63,573 nucleotides of DNA, taken from contig JAGXBH010000008.1 in the NCBI GenBank assembly GCA_018971185.1, forward strand, positions 1 to 63,573, in the 5' to 3' direction. Every line of letters begins with the position of its first letter. The stretch's first letter is position 1. Positions 47,594 through 55,472 of this stretch are shown in pieces. The notes under the pieces are model-generated. The model worked only from the letters and a program-made list of their open reading frames with translations, had not been told where the DNA came from and did no database searches. A program made the translations under genes and the position numbers. This stretch comes from Acidobacteriota bacterium (GTDB lineage: Bacteria; Actinomycetota; Acidimicrobiia; Acidimicrobiales; RAAP-2).

Positions 47594-47982
47594 CCCGCCC
47601 CACCCCACCGCGCCCCGAACCTCGTGTTGGTTTCGGCCATTCGCCGACGGGAGACGCCTCGTGATCATCGCACCGAGTGGGTCCCTGAAGAACGTAGAAG
47701 CGTCTCGTACGTGAAGGGTTCGTTGATGACGGCGGCCGACCCTCACGTCAACGTGACGACCAGCGCCCACTAGAACTCGTTGTTCTCGACGCTCGTCACG
47801 CGCGACCGCTCCTGGCGTGGACCCCGATGAGTCGTCCAAGGCGACCGGATCAGTTCACGGAGGCGCGCGCGACGCGGCGGTCCGATTCGCCATCACACAC
47901 TTGAGAAGAGTCATGGATCCTCCACTCGGGTCTCCGAGATTCGTCAGCCGTGCCTGGCACCAGCCACCTATCCAGTCGAGTC
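47594..47982 (+). other. Gene-poor stretch
   Basis: About 390 bp after sufU without a supported gene. Open frames here lack similarity and good starts. I see a short AGAAC/GTTCT inverted repeat (47772-47786) but no promoter, tRNA or repeat family. It may be the left junction of the HTH-Fic insert. Confidence 0.55.
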
Positions 47983-48024
47983 TTCCATATACGGAAAGAA
48001 AATGATAATATTCCATATATGGAA
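47983..48024 (+). promoter_or_regulatory. Twin operator-like palindromes and leaderless promoter of the HTH-Fic unit
   Basis: Two 14-bp sites differ by one base: TTCCATATACGGAA (47983-47996) and TTCCATATATGGAA (48011-48024, a perfect palindrome). Their centres are 28 bp apart. Between them lies an A/T-rich spacer containing TGATAAT with GATAAT at 48004-48009 as the -10 box. The predicted start of transcription falls inside the second palindrome, just before ATG 48019. This layout fits autorepression by the HTH protein encoded directly downstream. Confidence 0.72.
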
Positions 48025-48768
48025 TATATGACCAGCGAACTCGTGCGCGAGTGGATCGATCGCGCGGGCATCAACGCGTCAATCGCGGCGCGTCGGGCGG
48101 GGGTTTCTGCGTCAACGCTACATAGGATCCTCACAGATCAAGTCGATCCTTCGATTGGGACACTGCGCGAGATCGCCATCGGATGTGGAGTGGACCTCTC
48201 GCTCACTTCGGGGATATTGAGTGACTGGCGCGCTGCGGCAACTGCCCGATCGATGTTTGAGGAAGGGTACGTCGTTGCCAAGAACGACATCGCCGACTGG
48301 GAGCCTCGATTGACCCGGCTGGCGGAGGGTGATAATCCCGTTGAGATTGTGAGCGCCGCGGCCCGCGCGTCGGCGCCGCTACACCGTGATGGTGCGACGT
48401 GGTGCACTGGGACGATGACCGTTGGAACTGTCGCCTCGGCTGGCGACGCCAGCGGCGGGCGTTGGGCGCTCTCGGGTGCGGCAGGGTTGTACCTCTCGGA
48501 TACTGGGGAGCCCACGCCCGCAATCACCATCTTGTGGTGCGACGACCCGCGCTCGGTCTCGCAACTCCTGGCGGCGAGTGCCGTACGCACGACGGATCGG
48601 ATCGACCGCACCACCCTGGCGGTGGTACGGGGCGAACCGGAACTGTTCGCGGGCTCCTTCACGAGGGGGCTCACTCGCTACGCCGCTCCGATTCAAATCA
48701 TCATCGACTGCCTTTCACTGGGTGGAGACGTGGCGAAAGACGCTCGCGAGGAGGCGATGACGTGGTGA
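48019..48768 (+). CDS. HTH regulator of the HTH-Fic module
   Basis: A 249-residue protein with an N-terminal Cro/cI-type HTH (about residues 8-60: WIDRAGINASIAARRAGVSA, then TLHRILTDQVDPSIGTLREIAIGCGVDL) and a C-terminal region of about 180 residues without recognisable motif. It resembles XRE-family proteins encoded ahead of Fic proteins. ATG 48019 or ATG 48028 could start it; both follow the operator region and the first fits a leaderless message. The gene overlaps the Fic start by 7 bp. Base composition is clearly lower in GC than the neighbours, with more A/T-ending codons, suggesting recent acquisition. It likely represses its own operon and neutralises or regulates Fic. Confidence 0.7.
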   Translation: MEYMTSELVREWIDRAGINASIAARRAGVSASTLHRILTDQVDPSIGTLREIAIGCGVDLSLTSGILSDWRAAATARSMFEEGYVVAKNDIADWEPRLTRLAEGDNPVEIVSAAARASAPLHRDGATWCTGTMTVGTVASAGDASGGRWALSGAAGLYLSDTGEPTPAITILWCDDPRSVSQLLAASAVRTTDRIDRTTLAVVRGEPELFAGSFTRGLTRYAAPIQIIIDCLSLGGDVAKDAREEAMTW

Positions 48769-49613
48769 AGAATCCAAAATGGGCACGAAGTGCAGACCAG
48801 TACGCGAAGCGCTCGCGCGCGGGTAGCCGCGATTCGAGTACTGAGTCGCGTTTGATCCCTGACGAGTCCGTCGTAGCGCAACAGCTGAAGGACACTGGTG
48901 TCTCGTGGTCTCTCTTTGACGTCGGGAGGATACGCCCCAGTGACATTGAACGGATCCGCTTCCGATTTAGGCGCCACTTGCCGGAGTTGATTTGGAATAC
49001 TGCCGCTCTGGAGGGTAACCACTTCACTTTGCCAGAGGTGAAGACACTCCTCGAGGGCGTGACGGTGGGTGGAAGACGACTCGATGAGGCGCAGCAGATT
49101 CTGGCGTTGAGCGAGGCATACGGTCGCTTGGATGAAATGGTGGGCGCAGGCGAGTTTGCTCTGTCAAAGCCGGTCTCCGATGAGTTGCACGCCTTGCTGG
49201 TTCGCCACGAGGCCATCGAGGCTGGCTCGTTTCGTGGGGAGCGCGAGGTCACCGGAGGTGGCACGGTTCACTTGGCGAGTGGTGGTGTGGTGGACGGGAC
49301 TCCGCACGGCGAGGGCGGCGAATTACTGCGCGAGCACTTCAACCACCTCATCTCGTATCTCAGTTCAATGGACGATCCGCGCCAGAGGGCGTTGATCTAT
49401 TTCGCGTCAGCAGTCAGGAGGCAGTTCTACTTCGATGGCAACAAGAGAACGGCGCGACTCATGATGACCGGTGAATTGATGTCGTCTGGTTTCGAGGTCG
49501 TGAGCGTTCCCTTCGCCCGGAAGCTTGAGTTCAACGAAGCCCTCGACGTCCTCTTTTCAAGGGACGATGCCACCGATCTCCTCCGATTCCTTTCGACGTG
49601 CGTGTTGGACTGA
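48762..49613 (+). CDS. Fic-domain protein with degenerate catalytic motif
   Basis: A 283-residue Fic-fold protein. Residues 80-86 read TAALEGN, matching the (S/T)xxxE(G/N) inhibitory helix placed N-terminal to the Fic core (class II). The Fic motif at 221-229 is QFYFDGNKR; the family consensus is HPFxDGN(G/K)R, so the catalytic His is Gln while the phosphate-binding DGNKR is kept. Fic enzymes attach AMP or other groups to protein hydroxyls. Without the His, normal AMPylation is not expected; a different activity or a pseudoenzyme is possible. Tandem GTGs at 48762/48765 have GAGGAG upstream. It overlaps the HTH gene, and its GC content is also low. Confidence 0.8.
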   Translation: MVKNPKWARSADQYAKRSRAGSRDSSTESRLIPDESVVAQQLKDTGVSWSLFDVGRIRPSDIERIRFRFRRHLPELIWNTAALEGNHFTLPEVKTLLEGVTVGGRRLDEAQQILALSEAYGRLDEMVGAGEFALSKPVSDELHALLVRHEAIEAGSFRGEREVTGGGTVHLASGGVVDGTPHGEGGELLREHFNHLISYLSSMDDPRQRALIYFASAVRRQFYFDGNKRTARLMMTGELMSSGFEVVSVPFARKLEFNEALDVLFSRDDATDLLRFLSTCVLD

Positions 49614-49847
49614 ATAGGCGATAGAAGAACGCCCGACCCTCTTCGCCGCCCCCACGAGGACAGGACCCACCGGCCAGCTTCACCTCAAGCGTCTGACGCG
49701 CCTCGACTACTCCGCGGAGCCGAGGCGCGACTACTTCGTGACGTTCCTCTCACAACGGCCCTCGCCACCGTGATCGTCGCGCCAGAACATCCGCTCTCGC
49801 CGCACCGCTCTTGACGAAGTACCGCGTCGATCGATGCGGCGTCTCAC
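49614..49847 (+). other. Gene-free gap after the Fic gene
   Basis: About 234 bp with no supported gene, terminator hairpin or attachment-like repeat. It separates the Fic unit from the convergent LCP gene. Confidence 0.5.
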
Positions 49848-51209
49848 TCACTTGGGCGTGCAGGGATACGGGTCGAAGTACTGGTCCCCCTCGGGCGGCA
49901 CCGTGGTCGTCGTGGTCGGCGCCGTGCCCGTCGAGGCGGCCAAATTGACCAGGAACGGGGAGCCCTTCGTCGGGATCAGTACCGACGAGGTCTTGACCGG
50001 GGTCGATATCGTCCACGTCGGCGTGTCACCCGCGGAGTCCACCGGCGGCGGGCTGGTCGGCTTGATCAACTGGTTGCCGAAGATCCTGTAGAGGGTCTGC
50101 TGCATCGCCGGCTCCTGCACGAAGAGAATGCTGCCGAGGTTCCCGTAGCTGCCGGGGGCGGTGGGAAGGGTGTAGGTCACGAGGTTAGCGGGGTCGATGC
50201 TGTGGAACTTGATGGCCAGGCCGATCAACTCCCCCAATGAGAAGTGACTGTCGAGGGCGATGCCCGCAGGCAACTTCGAGAGGAAGGTGTTGATGGTGAA
50301 GGGGTTGTAGAGCCGCTTGGCCCGTGCGATCATCCCCTTGATGAACTCGTTCTGTCGGTAGATGCGGCCGTAGTCACTCGTCACGTCGAAGCGCCACACG
50401 CCGTTCTGGTACCACTCGTAGTGTCGGCTGCGTACCAGGGCGAGGGCCTGGAAGTTCGTCACCAACTGACACCCCGCGTGGGGGATGTTGAGCGCCGAGT
50501 AGGCGTCCTTGGCGGGATAGGGGAAGTTCATGTAGACGCCGCCGATCGCGTTCGCGGCGTTGATGATGCCGGCGAAGCTCACGACCACGGTGTGGGCGAT
50601 GGGGATGCCGAAGTTGGCGGTGATCGTCTGGGCCAGCAGGGACGGGCCCGTCCCGAAGTTCACGTTGAGACGATTGAACTTGCCGTAGAGGTTCTGATTG
50701 GCGAGCAGCGTCGTCACCGTGTCGCGCGGGATCGACAGCACCGTGATGGTCCCCTTGGCCGGGTCGACGTGCATGATCTTCACCACGTCGCTACGCTGTC
50801 CGGCCGCCTGACCGGTCGACGCACCCGTCTGGGCCGCCACGTAGCCCGAGAGACCGGCGCGCGAGTCCGATCCGATCTCGAGGATATTGAAGGGTTGGTT
50901 ACCCACGCGGGCCACTTCCCCGACGACGTTGAGCTTGGGGATCTGACTGAATCGCCAGTTGGCGTAGAGGTAGCCGCCACCGAGGATCAGCGCGATCACG
51001 GCCACCACGCTCACGCCCGAGATCCACCACCCCTTGTGGCGACGCCAACCGGTGCGCGCCTCCTTCGGCAAGCGCTTCTTGTGCTTGACGCCCGCCTTCT
51101 CGTCGATGGCCTCGCCGAGCGCCGCGAGTCGGTGGGCGTTGGCCAGACCTTGCGAGTGCGAGGCGCGACGCGCGCCACCCCGTGCGTCGTCAGGGGTTCC
51201 TGAGGGCAT
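49848..51209 (-). CDS. LytR-CpsA-Psr (LCP) family cell-wall polymer transferase
   Basis: A 453-residue membrane-anchored protein. A charged cytoplasmic head of about 60 residues precedes one membrane helix (WWISGVSVVAVIALILGGGYLY); the LCP domain follows with the Arg/Asp pyrophosphate-binding residues in the GSDSRAGLSG, SDVVKIMHVDPAKGTITVLSIPRDT and GRIYRQNEFIKGMI blocks. The C-terminus is low-complexity Thr/Pro (TGTAPTTTTTVPPEG). LCP enzymes attach glycopolymers, such as arabinogalactan or teichoic acids, to peptidoglycan. ATG 51209 follows TAAAGT by 6 bases, giving its own leaderless promoter despite lying 35 bp after sufC copy 2. Confidence 0.9.
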   Translation of the reverse strand: MPSGTPDDARGGARRASHSQGLANAHRLAALGEAIDEKAGVKHKKRLPKEARTGWRRHKGWWISGVSVVAVIALILGGGYLYANWRFSQIPKLNVVGEVARVGNQPFNILEIGSDSRAGLSGYVAAQTGASTGQAAGQRSDVVKIMHVDPAKGTITVLSIPRDTVTTLLANQNLYGKFNRLNVNFGTGPSLLAQTITANFGIPIAHTVVVSFAGIINAANAIGGVYMNFPYPAKDAYSALNIPHAGCQLVTNFQALALVRSRHYEWYQNGVWRFDVTSDYGRIYRQNEFIKGMIARAKRLYNPFTINTFLSKLPAGIALDSHFSLGELIGLAIKFHSIDPANLVTYTLPTAPGSYGNLGSILFVQEPAMQQTLYRIFGNQLIKPTSPPPVDSAGDTPTWTISTPVKTSSVLIPTKGSPFLVNLAASTGTAPTTTTTVPPEGDQYFDPYPCTPK

Positions 51210-51215
51210 TGGACG

Positions 51216-51221
51216 ACTTTA
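51216..51221 (-). promoter_or_regulatory. Candidate -10 box of the LCP gene (leaderless)
   Basis: TAAAGT on the minus strand with 6 bases to ATG 51209, between the sufC copy 2 stop and the LCP start. Confidence 0.5.
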
Positions 51222-51244
51222 CCAGCGAATTGTAAGAATTGAAT

Positions 51245-51970
51245 TTACCTTGACTCAACTCGAAAGGGCTCGTAACCGTCCCTCTCGAGTCGCTCGGCGA
51301 GTTCGGGCCCACCGGTCGCCACGACCCGACCAGCACTGACGACGTGGATCATGGTCGGCGTGAGCTCGTGCAGGAGCCGGCGGAAGTGGGTGATGGCGAG
51401 CACCCCGCACTCCCATTCCTCGGTGGCCTCGCGCAGGCGGCGCGCGACCGCGCCCAGGGCGTCGACGTCGAGTCCCGAGTCGATCTCGTCGAGCATGGCG
51501 AATTTCGGCCGCAGGATCGACAGCTGCACCATCTCGGCGCGCTTGCGCTCACCCCCGGACAGGTCGACGTTGAGGAAACGCTCGAGGACCTCGGGGCGCA
51601 GTTCGACCCGACGCGCCTCCTCGCGCATCCGCCCCATGAGGTCCTCGCGCGAGGCGCCCGCGGCGGCGAGCATGTCGAGCGGGCGCACGCCGGGCACCTC
51701 CATCGGGTGCTGCAGGGCGAGGAACAACCCGTGTCGGGCCCGCTCGGTCGGCGACAGATCGAGGAGTTCGACGCCGTCGATCCGCACCGAACCCTCTCGC
51801 ACCTGATAACCGGGGTGACCGGCGAGTGCGTGCGCCAGGGTCGACTTCCCCGATCCGTTGGGACCCATGATGACGTGCACCTCACCAGAGGACATGGTCA
51901 GGTCGAAGCCCTTGAGGACCTGCTTGCCCGCCACGTCGACGTGGAGGTTGGAAATGGAGAGAACGCTCAA
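51245..51970 (-). CDS. sufC: Fe-S cluster assembly ATPase SufC (copy 2)
   Basis: A 241-residue ABC ATPase with Walker A GPNGSGKST, signature LSGGERKRAEMVQLSIL, Walker B FAMLDEIDSGLDVDAL and switch His in ITHFRRLL. It ends GGPELAERLERDGYEPF, like actinobacterial SufC. It differs from copy 1 at many positions (LALQHPMEVPGV against FQYPEAISGVS) and is about 11 residues shorter. It is the last gene of sufB-X-sufD-Rieske-sufC; the start TTG 51970 overlaps the Rieske gene stop. A longer frame upstream is out of frame with family homology. Probably the SufBD partner. Confidence 0.9.
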   Translation of the reverse strand: MSVLSISNLHVDVAGKQVLKGFDLTMSSGEVHVIMGPNGSGKSTLAHALAGHPGYQVREGSVRIDGVELLDLSPTERARHGLFLALQHPMEVPGVRPLDMLAAAGASREDLMGRMREEARRVELRPEVLERFLNVDLSGGERKRAEMVQLSILRPKFAMLDEIDSGLDVDALGAVARRLREATEEWECGVLAITHFRRLLHELTPTMIHVVSAGRVVATGGPELAERLERDGYEPFRVESR

Positions 51971-52281
51971 CTCACCACCACCAGTAGTCGACCGGCCTCG
52001 CGCACCACGTCGTAGTGGGCCACCGCCCGAGTCGCGGGGAGCGACGTGGGTTCGCCGTCCTTGAGCTGGAACATCGCCCCGTGTCGGGCGCACTCGATCT
52101 CGCAGGTCGCCACGTCCACCTCACCCTCGGCCAGTGAGAAGTCCTCGTGGCTGCAACGGTCGTCGAGCACGTAGACGTCGTCCTCGATGCGCACCACGAC
52201 CAGGACGCGCCCGTCTCTGCGGACCTGCGCGGCCTGACCGTGGACGTAGTCCTCGAGGGTGCCGATGTCGATGGTCGTCAC
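51967..52281 (-). CDS. Rieske-type [2Fe-2S] protein of the suf operon
   Basis: A 104-residue single Rieske domain: CxH at C43/H45 (DRCSHEDFSL) and CxxH at C64/H67 (IECARHGAMF), in the order of NirD/BphF-type ferredoxins. An extra Cys60 lies between. Small Rieske proteins occur in many actinobacterial suf operons; an electron-donating role in cluster assembly is presumed, not proven. GTG 52281 overlaps the sufD stop by 4 bp, and its own stop overlaps sufC copy 2. Confidence 0.87.
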   Translation of the reverse strand: MTTIDIGTLEDYVHGQAAQVRRDGRVLVVVRIEDDVYVLDDRCSHEDFSLAEGEVDVATCEIECARHGAMFQLKDGEPTSLPATRAVAHYDVVREAGRLLVVVS

Positions 52282-53498
52282 GGCGTCACGATCCGCACTT
52301 GCCCGAGGACCTCGCCCAGATCGCGTTCGACGACGTCGGCGAGGTCGCCCGGCAACGTCGCGAGCATCTCGTAGAAGAATCCCTGGATCATCAGACGCTC
52401 GGCGTCGTCGCGCGCCACCCCGCGCGACTCGAGGTACCACCGCTGGAGCTCGTCGAGGGGACCGACGCTCGAGGCGTGCGCGCACATCACGTCGTTCTCG
52501 CGGATCTCCAGGTTGGGCACGCTGTCGGCGTGCGCGTGCGGCGAGAGCAGCAGGTTGTGATTGGTCTGGCGCGCGTCGGTGCGCTTGGCCCCCTTGTCGA
52601 TCTCGATGAGGCCGGTGTAGACCGAGCGCGAGTGATCGGCGACGGCGCCCTTGGACAGCAGGGTCGAACGCGTGCGGCCCGCGTGGTGGAACTGGCGGGT
52701 GCGAAAGTCGTGCACCTGGTCCTGGGAACCCAGGAACGTGGTGCGCAGCTCGTTCTCGCCTCCCGGCGCGAGGAACTCGGCGTCGTTGCGCGAACGGTTG
52801 TAGTGTCCGCCGATCGAGATGACCGACTGGCGTAGACGCGCGTCGCGCCCGAGGTAGGCGGTCGAACGCGCGAAGTGCCACGCGCTCGTGTCGAGTCGCT
52901 GATACGTGCTCAACTCCAGCGAGGAGTTCTCGGCGAGCTCGTACTCGCTCAAGGGGACCACGAGTGCGTCGCGCCCGCCGTCGACGTAGTCGACGACCGA
53001 CGCCCGCGACGATCGACCCAGCGAGATCCTCACCTGGGGGAACACCGCGCCCGAGGTCACGGTGTGGACGATCACGATCGGTGCGGCGACGCTGACGTTC
53101 TCGGCCACGCGCACCACGACGGTGGCGGGCGCGAGCGCGCAGTTGAGTAGGGAGAAGGCGTCCGAGTCGTAGTTGCCCGACCAGCCGGACTCGACCGAGT
53201 CCACGCCGACCCCCGCGAGGTCGCCCTCGACCGAGGAGAGGTACCCGTCGACGAGACGCACGACCAGACCCGCGCGCTCGCCGAGCGCCTGAGCCAGGGG
53301 GCTGAGCGTGGGGGTCGCGCGTGACGAGACCAGCGTGAAGCTCTCGAGATCGAACTCCCCGAGCGGCGCGTAGCGCCAGACCTCGTCGGCGGTGGTGGGC
53401 AGGCCCAGCGTCGCGAAGGCGTCCCACGCCCCTCTTCGAGCGTCCGCGCTCGCGAGAGCGTCCAGGTGCAACTGTGCGGAGTCGGTGAAGGTGGTCAT
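52278..53498 (-). CDS. sufD: Fe-S cluster assembly protein SufD
   Basis: A 406-residue SufB/SufD family protein with the beta-helix core and the C-terminal signature HNLLLSPHAHADSVPNLEIRENDVMCAHASSVGPLDELQRWYLESRGV. SufD forms the SufBC2D scaffold with SufB and SufC. It lacks the extra N-terminal block that marks SufB. It overlaps the Rieske gene start by 4 bp and lies 63 bp downstream of the 118-residue Cys-rich gene. Confidence 0.93.
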   Translation of the reverse strand: MTTFTDSAQLHLDALASADARRGAWDAFATLGLPTTADEVWRYAPLGEFDLESFTLVSSRATPTLSPLAQALGERAGLVVRLVDGYLSSVEGDLAGVGVDSVESGWSGNYDSDAFSLLNCALAPATVVVRVAENVSVAAPIVIVHTVTSGAVFPQVRISLGRSSRASVVDYVDGGRDALVVPLSEYELAENSSLELSTYQRLDTSAWHFARSTAYLGRDARLRQSVISIGGHYNRSRNDAEFLAPGGENELRTTFLGSQDQVHDFRTRQFHHAGRTRSTLLSKGAVADHSRSVYTGLIEIDKGAKRTDARQTNHNLLLSPHAHADSVPNLEIRENDVMCAHASSVGPLDELQRWYLESRGVARDDAERLMIQGFFYEMLATLPGDLADVVERDLGEVLGQVRIVTP

Positions 53499-53561
53499 AA
53501 CGGGGGGCTAGGAGAGTGTAATGGGCCGCAGCGACCGATGGTGAGCGGCCGCCTCACACGA

Positions 53562-53918
53562 TCAGCGTCGCCAGAATCTCCACCCGCGCCGCTGCTTCCT
53601 CTCCATCTCCTCCAAGACCCGTCGACGCTCCTCGAAGAGCTCGGGCGCGACGGCGTCGATGATCTCGCTGGCCGCGTTGAGAATGTCGCGACGCTCCTCG
53701 AGGGGCACGTCGGTGGCCGGGGGCTCCTCGACGTTGGGTCGGCGCGCCAGTGAACCGTGTGACCAACCCACGTCAGCGAGACGGCGTTCGTAGGTGAGAC
53801 AGTTCTCCGGACAACTCCAGGGCTGATCAGGTGCGTTGCCGAGGACGCAGAAACGCGCCACCTCGCCAGAGGCGTAGGTACGACTCTGGAAGTGCTTGCA
53901 TTCCTCACGCATTCCCAT
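53562..53918 (-). CDS. Cys-rich small protein of the suf operon (hypothetical)
   Basis: A 118-residue protein I cannot name. The N-terminal 40 residues hold four cysteines, C7, C24, C36 and C40 (CKHF, CVLG, CPENC), a spacing that could bind a metal or Fe-S cluster. The remainder is acidic, then a basic C-terminus (EEMERKQRRGWRFWRR), possibly a short amphipathic helix. It lies between sufB (60-bp gap) and sufD (63-bp gap) on the same strand. A CACAAT element and GGAG precede ATG 53918. Known actinobacterial suf operons usually do not contain such a protein between sufB and sufD. A role in Fe-S assembly is inferred from position only. Confidence 0.7.
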   Translation of the reverse strand: MGMREECKHFQSRTYASGEVARFCVLGNAPDQPWSCPENCLTYERRLADVGWSHGSLARRPNVEEPPATDVPLEERRDILNAASEIIDAVAPELFEERRRVLEEMERKQRRGWRFWRR

Positions 53919-53978
53919 GTTGGCTCCATTGTGTCACGCCCGAGGCGAGGACCGGCCGCGGCGCCCGCGACGAAGGTC

Positions 53979-55379
53979 CTAACCGATCGAACCCTCCATC
54001 TGCAGTTCGATCAGTCGTGACCACTCCACGGCGTACTCCATCGGCAGGGTGCGCGTCACGGGCTCGATGAAGCCGTTGACGATCATGCCCATGGACTGGG
54101 TCTCGGTGAGACCGCGACTCATGAGGTAGAACAACTGGTCGTCACCGATCTTCGACACGGTGGCCTCGTGACCGATGGAGGCGTCCTGCTCGCCCACCTC
54201 CATGTAGGGCTTGGTCTCGGAGATCGACTGCTCGTCGAGCAGCAGGGCGTCGCAGCGCACGAAGGCCTTGGCGCCCGTCGCCCCTTCCTCGACCTTCACC
54301 AGACCGCGATAGGTCGTCTGCCCGCCGTCCTTCGAGATGGACTTGGAGATGATCGTCGACGTGGTCTCCGGGGCGCAGTGCACCATCTTGGCGCCGGCGT
54401 CTTGGATCTGCCCCGGCCCGGCGTAGGCCACGGACAGCACCTCGCCCGAGGCCTTGGGACCCATCAGGTACACGCTCGGATACTTCATCGTCAGGCGCGA
54501 GCCGATGTTGCCGTCGATCCATTCGACGTGGGCCTCCTCCTCGGCGCGCGCGCGCTTGGTGACGAGGTTGTAGACGTTGTTCGACCAGTTCTGGATCGTC
54601 GTGTAGGTGATGCGCGAGCCCTTGAGGGCGACGAGCTCGACCACGGCGGAGTGCAGGGAGTCCGTCGAGTAGACCGGCGCCGAGCAACCCTCGACGTAGT
54701 GGACCTGGCTCCCCTCGTCGGCGATGATCAAGGTGCGCTCGAACTGGCCCATGTTCTCGGTGTTGATGCGAAAGTACGCCTGCAGCGGCTGGTCCACCGT
54801 GACCCCGGGGGGCACGTAGATGAACGAGCCCCCGCTCCACACCGCGGAGTTGAGCGCGGCGAACTTGTTGTCGTTGGGGGGTATCACCGTGCCGAAGTAC
54901 TTGCGCACCAATTCGGGGTACTCGCGCACCGCGGTGTCCATGTCACAGAACAAGACGCCGAGGCGCTCGAGGTCCTCTCGGTTGCGGTGAAAGACCACCT
55001 CGGACTCGTACTGCGCGGTCACGCCAGCGAGGTACTTGCGCTCGGCCTCGGGGATGCCGAGTCGTTCGTAGGTGTTCTTGATGGCGTCGGGCAGGTCCTC
55101 CCACCGTTCGACGCGGTTCTCCGTGGGCTTGATGTAGTAGTAGATGTCGTCGAAGTCGAGGTCGGGCATCCGATTGGCGAACCACTCGAGCATCGGCTTG
55201 CGCTCGAATCGCTTGAGGGCGTTGAGCCGGAAGTCGAGCATCCACGACTCCTCGGACTTGATCCCGGACATCTCGCGGACGATGGCCTCGTTGATGCCCT
55301 TCTTCGGCTTGAAGACGGGGATCTGCTCGTCGGACCAGCCCAACTGGTAGCGACTGAAATCCAGGTTGTCGACGGTCAT
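53979..55379 (-). CDS. sufB: Fe-S cluster assembly protein SufB
   Basis: A 466-residue SufB with N-terminal FKPKKGINEAIVREMSG, IKPTENRVERWEDLP, WSGGSFIYVPPGVTVDQPLQAYFRIN, the Cys-containing VHYVEGCSAP, MVHCAPETTSTIISKSISKDGG and the C-terminal GMIVNGFIEPVTRTLPMEYAVE. SufB is the scaffold subunit on which the cluster forms. ATG 55379 is chosen by GAAGGAGA just upstream; the longer start at 55412 is unlikely. It begins the leftward suf operon, divergent from oligopeptidase B. Confidence 0.96.
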   Translation of the reverse strand: MTVDNLDFSRYQLGWSDEQIPVFKPKKGINEAIVREMSGIKSEESWMLDFRLNALKRFERKPMLEWFANRMPDLDFDDIYYYIKPTENRVERWEDLPDAIKNTYERLGIPEAERKYLAGVTAQYESEVVFHRNREDLERLGVLFCDMDTAVREYPELVRKYFGTVIPPNDNKFAALNSAVWSGGSFIYVPPGVTVDQPLQAYFRINTENMGQFERTLIIADEGSQVHYVEGCSAPVYSTDSLHSAVVELVALKGSRITYTTIQNWSNNVYNLVTKRARAEEEAHVEWIDGNIGSRLTMKYPSVYLMGPKASGEVLSVAYAGPGQIQDAGAKMVHCAPETTSTIISKSISKDGGQTTYRGLVKVEEGATGAKAFVRCDALLLDEQSISETKPYMEVGEQDASIGHEATVSKIGDDQLFYLMSRGLTETQSMGMIVNGFIEPVTRTLPMEYAVEWSRLIELQMEGSIG

Positions 55380-55472
55380 GGCTCTCCTTCGTGGGATTAA
55401 CCCTATGGTCATGTTAGTAACTCATGGGATGATCCTGCCGTAAGAATTCTCGGCATCTGACAGAGTAGAACC

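Noticed and set aside
47772..47786. AGAAC-N5-GTTCT inverted repeat as a LexA (SOS) box
   Set aside because: Actinobacterial LexA sites have a 4-base spacer and flanking T/A; here the spacer is 5 and there is no downstream gene within reach.
47594..49847. HTH-Fic unit as a phage-defence island
   Set aside because: Only two genes with no accessory defence proteins, and the Fic site is degenerate; nothing supports defence.
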